A stretch of 64,000 nt of DNA from Aurantiochytrium sp. KH105. Lineage: Eukaryota > Sar > Bigyra > Thraustochytrida > Thraustochytriidae. Position 1 is the first letter of the stretch; every line of letters starts with the position of its first letter. Location: assembly GCA_003116975.1 (NCBI GenBank), contig BGKB01000061.1, positions 1 to 64,000 of the forward strand. The letters run 5' to 3'. Below are positions 40,333 to 49,908 of this stretch, one piece after another. The position numbers and the translations under genes are program-made. The notes under the pieces were generated by a model. That model did not search any database, was not told where the DNA came from, and saw only the letters and a list, made by a program, of their open reading frames with translations.

Positions 40333-42932
40333 TGCTGCTGCGACGAGAGGTGCCGGTCCTGCTGCTGCGGGTCGTCACGGCGCTGACGTTGGCGAGGAGG
40401 CTCGAGCGACTCCTGGCCCATCTCATCGAAAAATTCAGTGAGTGAGCCCGGCAAGACACCCCAGCAGGAGCAAGTGGAGACGTGATGGCCGCGAATGAGG
40501 CAACGAGAGCAGTGGTCTCTCGAATTCGTGCTCTGGTGCGCGGAATAACGCTGAAAGGTGGCCTCGTGCCCTGACTCCTTGGCGGCATCCATGATAATGT
40601 TAGGAACGCAGAGCGAGCGCATACGGTGCTTCTTCCGCGTTGTGCTGGCATTGACGATATGAAAGTGGTCAATCGCGAGCGGCGGAAGGACAGTGGGGTC
40701 AAGCACATCAACACTTTCCATGACGTGCGAAGGAATGGGTAGGCCAAAGTGCACTGCGCTCTCGCAGGCAAGCTTGAGATGGACCCCAGAAAGAGCAGTA
40801 TTGATGAAGTTGCGGGAAGACTGATGACCGTGCACGGCAACAGCCACAACGTGGGCGCAAGGTAGGCCAGACGCCTGTGGTCGACCGCACGAGCACACCA
40901 CTCCACTACGGCCGACGACCTGCTTGACGAGATGTGTGTCGCCGGGTCCGGGTTCAGAGCCAACGAGCCACGAGGTGCCGACGGCATTCTGCTCGACGAG
41001 CGGAAAAGAGTTGATGACCTGCAGACCCATGGTGGTCGCTTCGTCGACAATGTTGAGCACGCGGCAGAGTACCACAGAGGGAAAGGCGTCCGGCGCGGTG
41101 TGCACCGCGGGGTCGCTGCCGCCCTGGAAGTTGGCATATTGCTCCGCCTTGGTCTTCCAACCGGCAACGAGGGACTCGTAAATGTCCGAGAGCAGCTTGG
41201 GGCCAGGCATGCGGATGGCCTTATTGGAGATCTCGAGCCAGTTGATGAGATCATAGTTGGTCGGGGACGGAAGCTCGGGCGTCGGTGCGCCGTCCGTCTC
41301 GTAGGCGCGGCTGAGGCCCTGGATGTGACGGCGCTGCAAGAGGCTACGCACACCGTAATTGGAGCGGCCCTGTTCCGAATTAATGTGGGCCGAAGCCCAG
41401 GCTTGCACGGGGTACTGCTTTGCTTGACTGTAGGTATGTGCCGAGTTGTTTTCCATGTTGGTCATGGCGCTATTGTGCTCGGAAAGGTTGGATGCCATGG
41501 CCGCAGGGCAGAGGAAGGCCTTGATTTGGGCTTTGGTGGAAGGTTGCTGCATGGTGCCGTCGCGCGAGTGATCCGGACCAATGAGTTTGCTAATGAGCGT
41601 TTCGAGACAGAGCGCGTGATGCGCCGAGGGAAGCACCGTGGTCACCGACGAGTGTAAGCCGGGTCCCCAGTTGGACACGACGACGAGTTCCGGCGAGGAC
41701 ATGAAGCTGGTGAAGCAATGCAGCAAATGGTTGAGGAACCAGTGCCAGTTCTGCTCGTTCTCGTTGATGACGTGGGCGTAGGCGAGGAGAATGGCGCCGC
41801 CATCGCCGCCGATCGTCATGGCCGACATGAGCGCGCCGCGGTACTTGCCCGTGCAGGGCTCTGCATAGAGAGTGACGACGTGCTGGCGCAGGAAGCTGGC
41901 CGCACGCGTGCTGAGACCGGGCGCCACAAAGCAGCGATAATACATGGTCTTGGACGGAGAGGCGTTGATGAGGTCGGTGATGGAGCGACGCAGCTGCGGG
42001 CCCTGCTGTTGGCCCGACTGGCCGCCCATGATGCTGTCGCGCACGTTGAGCAGTTCGCGACTGGCCAGTGTGACAATCTGGTTCGAGAGTGAGCTTTCGT
42101 CAAAGCTAAAGTTGCCCGAGAGGATCATGTCGCGCACAAGGTTGGGATCTGGGCGCAGGCCTTGGAGGATGACGACCGAGTTGGGGTCCTCGGCGTTGAG
42201 CTTGTAGGCCCATGCGCGCAGCTTGGAAAAGTCGTCGTGGTTGGTGACGCCCATTTGCAGGAGGGCCTCGGACAAGACGCGGCGGGCCGTGGAGAGGGTG
42301 AGTTTGGGCGCGCCAATAATGTCCATTTGCGAGACCTCCTGCTTGATTTCGTCGGCGGTGGTGTTGAAAGGATCGTCCTGCTTGCGCAGCCAGGCGGCGA
42401 CGTGCTTGACGATGACGGTGTTCAGGTAGGCGGACTTCATGCGTGTGCCGCGTTTGGGCTGGGGCGGGCCGTTGCTGCTGTGGCTGGTGACGTTGCTGGC
42501 GGCGGCGCCGCCGCCTCCGGAAGGTGCTTCGCGCGGGCACGTGTGGGTGAGGTCTGCTACGGTGATGAGCCAGGGCTGCTCGGCATTGTCCTTGCTCACG
42601 TTGCGGGCCTTGATGCGGAACTGGCAGTCGCTGGTTTTCCTTCCGCATCGCAGCAGGAGCTTCATTTTGTCTGACTTGCGCGCATAAAAGGTGCGCGAGC
42701 TCTCGTCCTCGCCGCCGTCGGGCGAGGCGTTGATGCGTCTGTGCAGCAGGTACACGAGCGCGTAAATGTCGTCCTTGCTCTTGTGCCTCGTGCCTGGCTG
42801 CAGGTCGTTCTGGACGTTGGCGGTCGAGTTCGCGCCGGTCTCCTCTTCGGCACCCATGTTGTCTCCCTGCATTTGCTGCTGTTGTTGCTGCTGCTGCTGC
42901 TGCTGGTGTTGTTGTTGGTGGTGGTGGTGGTG

Positions 42933-42966
<34 letters not shown>

Positions 42967-43040
42967 ATTTGTTGCTGTTGCTGGCCGTACATGACCATTT
43001 GCCCTGGCGGCGGCGGCGCGCCCATCATGTCGGGGCCCAT
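40236..43040 (-). CDS. MULE-transposase-derived protein (FAR1/FHY3-like architecture), probably domesticated
   Basis: This single intact frame encodes 934 residues. Order: Gln/His-rich N-terminus (poly-Q encoded near 42880-42970); a WRKY/FAR1-like DNA-binding part at about residues 82-165 (Cys/His pattern RCGRKTSDCQFRIKA ... HTC); a MULE transposase core at about 365-490 (YRGALMSAM, AYAHVINENEQNWHWFLNHL); a SWIM zinc finger CSCGRPQASGLPCAH (about 710-735); a CCHC-like knuckle CSRCLIRGHHVSTC (about 840-855); and a poly-Q tail encoded at 40288-40341. The sites where active MULEs carry Asp read LYAEPCTGK and VVVSNWGPGL, so catalysis is probably lost. No terminal inverted repeats were seen. A transcription-factor role is inferred by analogy with FAR1/FHY3. 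The frame extends 5' to 43133 without an ATG. Confidence 0.72.
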
Positions 43041-46000
43041 GTTTTCGGGGGCGAAAGGTGCTTTCTTGAGAGGGCTCAAGCAGAGGCGGGGCTCGTTGAC
43101 GTTGACGTTGCCGTCGACGTCGGCCTCACCCAATCAGTGTCTGTCTCTCTTGAAGAAAGCAGAAGCGCCTCGACGCCCGCCAGCCAGCCTTGACGGCCAA
43201 GATGTAGACGGGGACGAAGACGAAGACGAAGACGAAGACGAACTTTTGCTCCAGTACCCACCCTCCCTCTCTCTCACCGGCACCGGCACCGGCACCGGCA
43301 GGGGCGCGCCCGCGAGCAGCGAGCGAGCAAGAGGCGGCGACGCTGCTGTGCTCGCCGCCGCGGCCAACGGCGTCCGCCGTGCGCGCTCCGCCTCCGCCGC
43401 CTCGCCGCGTCGCGCCGCGTCTCGCCTGCGCGGCGCGGGCGCGGCGCGGGGCGCGAGGGCCACGGCGAGGGCAGGGAGGGAGAGGGAGGGCGCGGCGGAG
43501 GCAGGAGGGAGGGAGGGAGGGCACGGCGGCGCGGGGGCGGCAAGGACGTCTGCGCGGCTCTGCTTGCGCCCGGGCCGAGGCGGCGCCGGGCGCGGGCGGG
43601 AGGGGCAGGCTGGAGACCGCGGCGGCGGGGGCGGCGCGCGGCTGCGGGGGCGCGGCCGCTCTGGGGCGCAGGGTTTTTCCCGCGCGCGCGGGCGGGGGGC
43701 GCGGCGGGAGGGCGGGGCGGCGAGGCTGGGAGGGCGCGGCGGGTGCGGGGGAGCGGCTGGGAGGGCGAGACTGGGGCCGGAAAGGAAGGCTGGGACGGGG
43801 TGTGGGGAAGTTGGGGAGGGAAAAAGCGGCGGGAGGGGTGGGAAGGTATGGCGGAGTGACTCAGTGGCGCGTGAGGACGACCACTGGTCGCTGGCGGCAT
43901 GCCAAGTGAATGAAGATCGTGCGTGCAGTGATCAGCCAGGCAGCTGCAGAGGCCAGAATGGATGGGCCGCCACCGCTGCAGCAAGTTTTTCCACGAGTTG
44001 AACTTGAAGGCATGGTGTGGCCATGGTGGATGGCATGGCGCGGAAGCTAGCCAGCTGACAGTGAGGAGTGACCGACCGACCGGCTGCGCCATATGCCCGA
44101 CTTTCTGACAGACACAGTCTGGCTGCTGCAGCACTGCAGCTGGCAGTGGTGGCAGTGGTGGCTGGCTGTCTGCGCAGCCGCCTAATTACCCGGACCGTCG
44201 CGGTCCTCCATGACGGCGCGACCTTGCTTGCCAATGTGCTTGCTTGGTCGGAAGCTTTGCTGCAACCGTGCGTTGTGAAGGTAAGTAAGGCATGCCCGCT
44301 GCTGCTGGTTGAAGGAAGGCATCCGTGATGAAGGCAGCGCGAGCCTCAGCCCGGCGCCGCTGCTGTGGCCAGCCAGATTGAGAGATGGTGGCACTGATGT
44401 GATGTGGCTGCTGGCTGCTGCTGACACGGTCCATGCTTGGATCACAGTGGTAAGAGGCTAGCACATACGCGAGCACGGGCCTCACAATGATCTATTCCTC
44501 TGGCTGGCCATGGCTGACACGGCCAGCTCGTGCGACGCGAACCGGGTCGGGTGTCGTCCTCAAGCCAGCTACACCAGGGCTCGCTGTGCTCAGCTGCAGC
44601 AGCAGCAGCAGCAGCAGCATCTGCAGATGTGATGATTGATGGATGCCAGGTAGCAGCGGCGCAGGCTGCAGCAGTGCAGCGCAGCGCAGGCTGCTCCGGC
44701 GTGCAGTGCGTGCAGGGGCAGGACCTCCGTGCGTGGTTCGGAGCCTCAGGGGCTTCCCTCGCCGTCGCAGTGTGGAACGGCGGCCGCCGCAAGTGGGCTA
44801 TCCGCGCCCGCAAGTGGGGCTTTCCCTACTGCTATTCTATACCTCCCAGCCGCCACACCTCACGGTCAGGCCGCGTCAGCGTCAAAGCGCGAGAGAAAAA
44901 GGCAGAGGGAGAGAGAGGGGGAGAGGAGGAGAAGAGTGGAAAAACGCGCGACAGGGAGAGAGAGGGGAAAAGGAAAGAAAAAGCGATCGATGGATCGATG
45001 GATCCATCGATCGATCGCAGTGTCGAGTTCTGATCAGTGCGGCAGGCTGACAGACATGAGGCAGTCGCCAGCAGCAGCAGCAGCAGCAGCTGCAGCCACA
45101 GCCAGCCACCCAGCCACCCAGCCACCCAGCCACCCAGCCAGAAGGGTGGAAGCCGCCTTTGCCGCGGGTTTCTTGGCGTAGTGTAATAATTCTCTACTCA
45201 GCTCAATACTACTGCTCTGCTCTGTTTTGGCAGCAGCTGCAGAGAGAGATTGCTTGCGCTCACTCGCTCACTCACTCGCTCACTCACTCACGCAGCCTGC
45301 ACGGTCCGGCCGCGAGCCGCGCGAGGCAGGCAGGCCGGCAGGCAGGCAGGCAGGCAGGCGGGCGCGGCGAGGCGGGGCGGCGAGCAGAGGCCCGCGCCCT
45401 CGGTCGCTCCGCTCGACGCGCGCTTCCTTCCTCCCTTCCTTCGTGCGTGCGTGCGTGCGTGCGTGCGGATCGGGGATCGGCGATTCCCGCGCTTGCTTCG
45501 CTTGCATTGCTTGCTCTCCTTTCCTCCTTCTTTCTTTCTTTCTTTCTTTCTTTCTTCGCTCCGCGCCCTCGAGGCCGGGGCCTCCGTCGCTGCCCCGGGC
45601 GCGTCGCGAGGGCGGCCGCTGCGTGCTGCTGCGCGCCCTGCCTGCCCGTCCCTCCCTCCCTCCCTCCCTCCCTCCCTCCCTCCCTCCCTCCCTCCCTCAA
45701 CGCGCGGCCTCTCGCCTCGGTGCCTCCAAGCAGGGCTCGCAAGCGAGGGAAGCACGCGAGGAGGCAAGGCAAGGGCGGCAGGAAGGGGGAAAAGAGGGGC
45801 AGACCTGCAAAGGAAGGCAAGGCAAGGCAAGGCATCCAGGGCCAGGCAGCGCGAGCGCGAGGCCGGCCGGCCGGCCGCGTGCAAACGCGCGCGTCTGCGC
45901 GTGCAAAGGTGCTTGCGCCTGCGGGGCGGCGGGGCGTCCGTGCGTGCTCGCTTGCGAGCGTGCGTGCGTGCGCGCGTTAGATAGTTGGCCAGCTCCAATT

Positions 46001-46059
46001 CTCGTCCTCCTCCTGCTGCCGCTTCACACGATCCTCCTGACGCAGGCAGCGCCGACACG
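43041..46059. other. 3-kb divergent gene-free region between MULE-derived and bHLH genes
   Basis: Both flanking genes point outward, so this is presumably their joint 5' DNA. It is extremely GC-rich at 43.3-43.8 kb. Arrays: (CCGGCA)n near 43276-43300, ATCGATGGATCGATGGATC-type palindromic repeats at 44984-45018, (CCAGCCAC)n 45098-45140, (CTCA)n 45255-45292, (GTGC)n 45441-45466, (TTTC)n 45529-45554 and (TCCC)n 45650-45699. No gene, RNA or transposon was recognised; open frames are low-complexity by-products. Confidence 0.55.
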
Positions 46060-47544
46060 ATGAGCGCCAACGCGAGCGGCGTGGCCATCCCGCCGCCGCC
46101 CGGAGGCCACGGCGGAATGGACCGCGGGCGCGCCAACTCGGCCCTCTCCGGGAGGCTGCGCGCCGCCTCAGAAATGATGCGCGAGGGCGTCATCTCCAAG
46201 GAAGAGAACGCCATGATGAAACAGCTCATCCTCAACAACACCAGCGACCCCTCCTTTCGCGAGCAGTTTGACATCGCCCGCAAAACCAAAGACCCAGAGG
46301 CCATCCGCAGGCTCTTCAAGAACCACAACAGCGACGGAGGCAGCAATGGCCACCATATGACCTCGAGCGGAAGCCACGGAAGCCTCTCCCAGGCCTTCAT
46401 CAACGACTCCATCATGATGGACCTCACAGACATGTCTCTCGGCGACGTCGACGACTTCTCCTCTTTCCTCGATGACTTTTCTGCAGACCCCATCATGCAG
46501 CATCCCACGGCCGCGTCTGCATCTCTCCAGCCCACCGCTGCCTCCGCGCCCCAGCCACAGTACTTTGGCGCAACAGCACGCCCTCCGCACACGGCTGCAG
46601 ACACGCAGCAAGGCCCGGGCCACCAGCAAAGACACTCGGTAGGCTTCGTCACCGAGTTTGGAGCCCAGATGGCCGCACCCACAAAAACCAACCAGGGAAG
46701 ACCCGAGTACACGCGCAAGCGCCAGGCCTCGCGGTCTGCGCCCGGGCCTGTCGTCGCCAAAATCAACGCCAACTCGGCCGGGTCCGCTGCCATCGCGCCC
46801 TCTGCCGCGGGTCCCAACGCTGGCAGAGAGCGCGTCGGGAGCCGACCTGTCGATCTCCACACCGCTTCGTCAGCAGCGGCCGCCGTGGGCCTCACGGCTG
46901 CACGCGGAAGGGCGCCCACGTATACACGAGCAAACGCGCAGCAGCGCTCCTCGCACCCAGGCATAAAGTCGGAGGCTACTTCGCCCTATGCTGCCAGCAC
47001 GGCCAACGCTTCCTCTGGTCCTTCAGCAGCATCGGCTGCCGCAGCCGCAATGCGTGGACGCGCGGCAGGGCCCTCTCGCGGCGGTGGTGCTGCACCGCGC
47101 ATGAATCCCATGTATCACCACCAGCACGGCATGGTTGCGAGCCACGTGGTTGGTCGTCCCGGCCTTGGCTCCTCCGCCACAAATGTTCGTCTCGGGTCGC
47201 CCAGCGGCAGCAGTGCCGCGGGTGATGACGAAGAGGATGAGGAGCGCTCTGGTATCGCCAAGACCCGCAAAAACGAACGCGAGCGCAAACGCCGTCTCGC
47301 CGTGACGCAAGGCTTTGACGAGCTCTATAAGCTGCTCAAGCGCCTCGAGGAGGAGCGTCATTCTACAGGCACCATCGACAAGAGCCCTGAGCGTCTCTCG
47401 ATCCTCAGCACGTCCAAACTCGACAAGGCCAGCATCCTCCGCAATTCCATTGACAAAATAAGGTCTCTTGAGGGCGAGGTCGTCGGTCTACGCAAGGAAA
47501 ACGACCGACTCAGTCACCTTATCCAGCAGCGCCACAAGCGCTAG
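46060..47544 (+). CDS. bHLH (possibly bHLH-leucine zipper) transcription factor
   Basis: This 494-residue protein has a C-terminal bHLH domain. The basic region is KNERERKRRLAVTQGF (ExxRR pattern typical of E-box binders), helix 1 is FDELYKLLKRLEEE, then a long loop and helix 2 KLDKASILRNSIDKIRSLE. A heptad-like LEGEVVGLRKENDRLSHLI follows and may dimerise. Near the N-terminus, RLRAASEMMREGVISKEENA looks like a short helical SHOCT-like motif; this is a guess. The middle is low complexity (Ala, Ser, Pro, Gln, Arg-Gly). It is presumably nuclear. The first ATG is 46060; the frame is open 75 bp upstream but starts there with a non-ATG codon. A CAG-rich 3' splice-like site is not needed. Confidence 0.87.
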   Translation: MSANASGVAIPPPPGGHGGMDRGRANSALSGRLRAASEMMREGVISKEENAMMKQLILNNTSDPSFREQFDIARKTKDPEAIRRLFKNHNSDGGSNGHHMTSSGSHGSLSQAFINDSIMMDLTDMSLGDVDDFSSFLDDFSADPIMQHPTAASASLQPTAASAPQPQYFGATARPPHTAADTQQGPGHQQRHSVGFVTEFGAQMAAPTKTNQGRPEYTRKRQASRSAPGPVVAKINANSAGSAAIAPSAAGPNAGRERVGSRPVDLHTASSAAAAVGLTAARGRAPTYTRANAQQRSSHPGIKSEATSPYAASTANASSGPSAASAAAAAMRGRAAGPSRGGGAAPRMNPMYHHQHGMVASHVVGRPGLGSSATNVRLGSPSGSSAAGDDEEDEERSGIAKTRKNERERKRRLAVTQGFDELYKLLKRLEEERHSTGTIDKSPERLSILSTSKLDKASILRNSIDKIRSLEGEVVGLRKENDRLSHLIQQRHKR

Positions 47545-47654
47545 CCATCCAGTCCTGCTCCTCCGGGTCAGTTGTCTGCCTCTCGCTTCCTGCGCACTGT
47601 GTCTAGTCTACATTGTGTCCCCTGTCCTTGCCGTCTGTGTCTTGTGCTAATGAA

Positions 47655-49424
47655 ATGAACCATGCTTCTCCCCTCTTTGCTTTGCAGTTTTCTTGTGTGG
47701 CTGCGCCTGATTCCAAGACACCTCTTTTGTCTGTCATCAACACGATCGTATCGTGTGTTGAAGACGGCACACTTGTTTTCCATCCATCTTGGTTTACATG
47801 GGTGACTGGCTCGCCTCGCCATGAAGAAGAAGCAGAACTTGTCAACAAGAAAGCCTCTGACGTGACCCGCGTCGTTATCCTCAACCGTGATGACTGCTGC
47901 TCGCAACGCATCCGAGGCACGAAAATCTTCACGGTAGACAGTCAGGGCAAGGAATCCCACAAGTTCACAATCACAAAGCACGATCCTAGACTCGAGTTCA
48001 GAGACTGCAGCGGAACCGAAGTTCCCAGGATTCACAGCGTCGTCTACGGAACACCGTTTGAAGATCCGACAACCGCGCTGGGGTTTCAGCTGACCCAGAA
48101 CATCGAAAGCAGCGGCAGCACTCCTACAACGTCGGGACGCTTCACGGCCAGCTTTCGCAACAACGAAGAGGTCACATTCAACTTCCAGCAAACTTTAGGT
48201 GTGAGTATTGGGGTCTCGACGAGTGTGACAGCAGGAGTTCCCGGGATTGGGGAAGCAACACTCGGAGTGGACGTTGGTGCCGAAGAAGAATTTACTGCAG
48301 GTCAGACCATTCAAAAATCCGTCACGCGCGAGACATCGTTTGAGATCGGTGGCGATGGAATCGCGCCTCGATCGTTCAAGACACTTGCTTTGTTCGGGCA
48401 GCAAATCACTTTCAAGGTCCCCTTCACGGCCAAAGCAACCGTCAGCAAAGAGGGTCGTCCTGCGTTCTGCAATCGAGAGGTCGATGGTCTTGTCGGTGAG
48501 GCAGTCATCTCGGGCGTCTCCGACGTTTCCAGCGCGAGTCTAACGCAGTTCTCCACGGATAGTCCCGTGGAGTGCCGAAAGCCAACGGACGAAGAAGTTC
48601 ATCGGATGAAAACTTCCAGCTTTGAGCCTGATCTTTGCAAGAATGGTCGCCTTTGTGCCAACAATGCGCTTTGCGTACGTGATGACATCTGCGAGGGCGT
48701 TTGCTGCAAGCGAAACAACCCTCGCTCCTGCTGCTCGAACGCGAACCGCGGTTGCCCGAATGACGGCGTGCAGCGTTGCCCGACGAAAAAGGGTATCTTC
48801 AACCCGTGCTGTAGATTCGATGCAGTTGCAAGCTCCAAAAGCTCAAGCTTTCTCGATGCGCTTTCCGACGAGCGGTCCGCGATTGTTGCTCTCTCGGGCG
48901 ATTCGAGTACGAAAAGTGGCCGCACCTGGAGGTACCGATCGCTCGACGAAATCGTCTCGTCGGATCCTACGTCCAAGCCGACACCCAAGCCAACACCCAA
49001 GCCAACACCCAAGCCAACACCCGAGCCCACCCCCAAGCCGACGCCGGATGCGCTCTGCCCCAACGGCACCCCCCAAGGTAGAGAGTGCTGCCCAAAATCT
49101 TGTGGTACATGCGGTGGGCCTGGATGCAGCAGCCGTCCGGGAGGATCGTCCAAGTGCTGCCAGAGTCATATCGCGAACTCGGACCGGTTCTGCGAGCTTG
49201 TAGGCCCGCCTTGCCGCATGGTGAAGCCAACGCCTGAAGCCCTTTGCTCGGCTAAGGCTGGCATTCTTTCGGGCAACGTGTGCTGTCCCAAGTCGTGCGG
49301 TAAGTGCGGTGGAGTCGGTTGCCATAATCGTCCAGGCGGGGCGTCTGTGTGCTGCACAGGTCACATTGCAACCTCCGACCGCTTCTGCCATCTTTTTGGC
49401 GCCCCTTGCCGCACGGACATCTAA
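47655..49424 (+). CDS. Aerolysin-like beta-pore-fold protein with two C-terminal Cys-rich repeats
   Basis: This 589-residue protein looks whole. Residues about 1-150 are beta-rich and may be a recognition domain. Residues 150-310 have the alternating Ser/Thr, Gly and Val pattern of aerolysin/ETX-MTX2-like pore modules (VTFNFQQTLGVSIGVSTSVT, then TIQKSVTRETSFEIGG and TFKVPFTAKATV). After a Cys-rich segment (CKNGRLCANNALC) and a KPTPKPTP linker come two copies of a ~55-residue module with CCPKSCGTCGGPGC, RPGG, CC, DRFC and GPPC. The family is known in animals, fungi and protists and not only as toxins; the role here is unknown. No convincing signal peptide is seen. A good 3' splice-like site (ctctttgctttgcag, ending at 47688) lies just inside, so the true N-terminus may be on an upstream exon. 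Confidence 0.68.
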   Translation: MNHASPLFALQFSCVAAPDSKTPLLSVINTIVSCVEDGTLVFHPSWFTWVTGSPRHEEEAELVNKKASDVTRVVILNRDDCCSQRIRGTKIFTVDSQGKESHKFTITKHDPRLEFRDCSGTEVPRIHSVVYGTPFEDPTTALGFQLTQNIESSGSTPTTSGRFTASFRNNEEVTFNFQQTLGVSIGVSTSVTAGVPGIGEATLGVDVGAEEEFTAGQTIQKSVTRETSFEIGGDGIAPRSFKTLALFGQQITFKVPFTAKATVSKEGRPAFCNREVDGLVGEAVISGVSDVSSASLTQFSTDSPVECRKPTDEEVHRMKTSSFEPDLCKNGRLCANNALCVRDDICEGVCCKRNNPRSCCSNANRGCPNDGVQRCPTKKGIFNPCCRFDAVASSKSSSFLDALSDERSAIVALSGDSSTKSGRTWRYRSLDEIVSSDPTSKPTPKPTPKPTPKPTPEPTPKPTPDALCPNGTPQGRECCPKSCGTCGGPGCSSRPGGSSKCCQSHIANSDRFCELVGPPCRMVKPTPEALCSAKAGILSGNVCCPKSCGKCGGVGCHNRPGGASVCCTGHIATSDRFCHLFGAPCRTDI

Positions 49425-49908
49425 TAACAACAACTCGTTGTAGACCAAGGCCCATCTAATGGGCCAACTACACCAGGCCAACGACTCCTAAGATATAAAA
49501 ATAAGTCTCCTTCTCCTTACTAGTGCAGAGCTACCTGTGATCGATCTTGTTGCCAGCCACAGCGACATGTCGCAGCCACGTTGATGAGGCTTCTTCTTTC
49601 GATTTTTAATAATTCTCCTTTCTTTCGCCAACGAGGTTGCTACAGGCCACCGGCCATCCCATCTTTCCTGGCAAGCCCGATCGATCTTTTCATTCGATCT
49701 TCATTCTGATCAGTGACAGTCCCTCCTCACTTGCGTCATTGTCTGTCACCGATCGATTGATCGATTGTCATTGATCGATCGATTGATCGATTGATTGATC
49801 GATTGATCGATTGATCGATTGATCGATTGACTGATTCATTCTTGCATTCATTCCCGCATTGCAGGGAGAGCAGCGAGCAGGACGCGGACGGCGGGAGGCG
49901 CGGGACGC
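49425..49908. promoter_or_regulatory. 5' flank of the dioxygenase gene with GATCGATT repeats
   Basis: This is 484 bp between genes on the same strand. At 49751-49830 there is an array of gatcgatt units, self-complementary and therefore able to fold. A 3' splice-like sequence (cattcattcccgcattgcag) ends at 49864, 45 bp before the ATG, so the 5' UTR may be spliced. No TATA box was identified with confidence. Confidence 0.5.

Noticed and set aside
45288-46964. Minus-strand ORF of 558 codons opposite the bHLH gene
   Set aside because: Its right half is antisense to the bHLH frame and its left half reads through (TCCC)n and (TTTC)n repeats.
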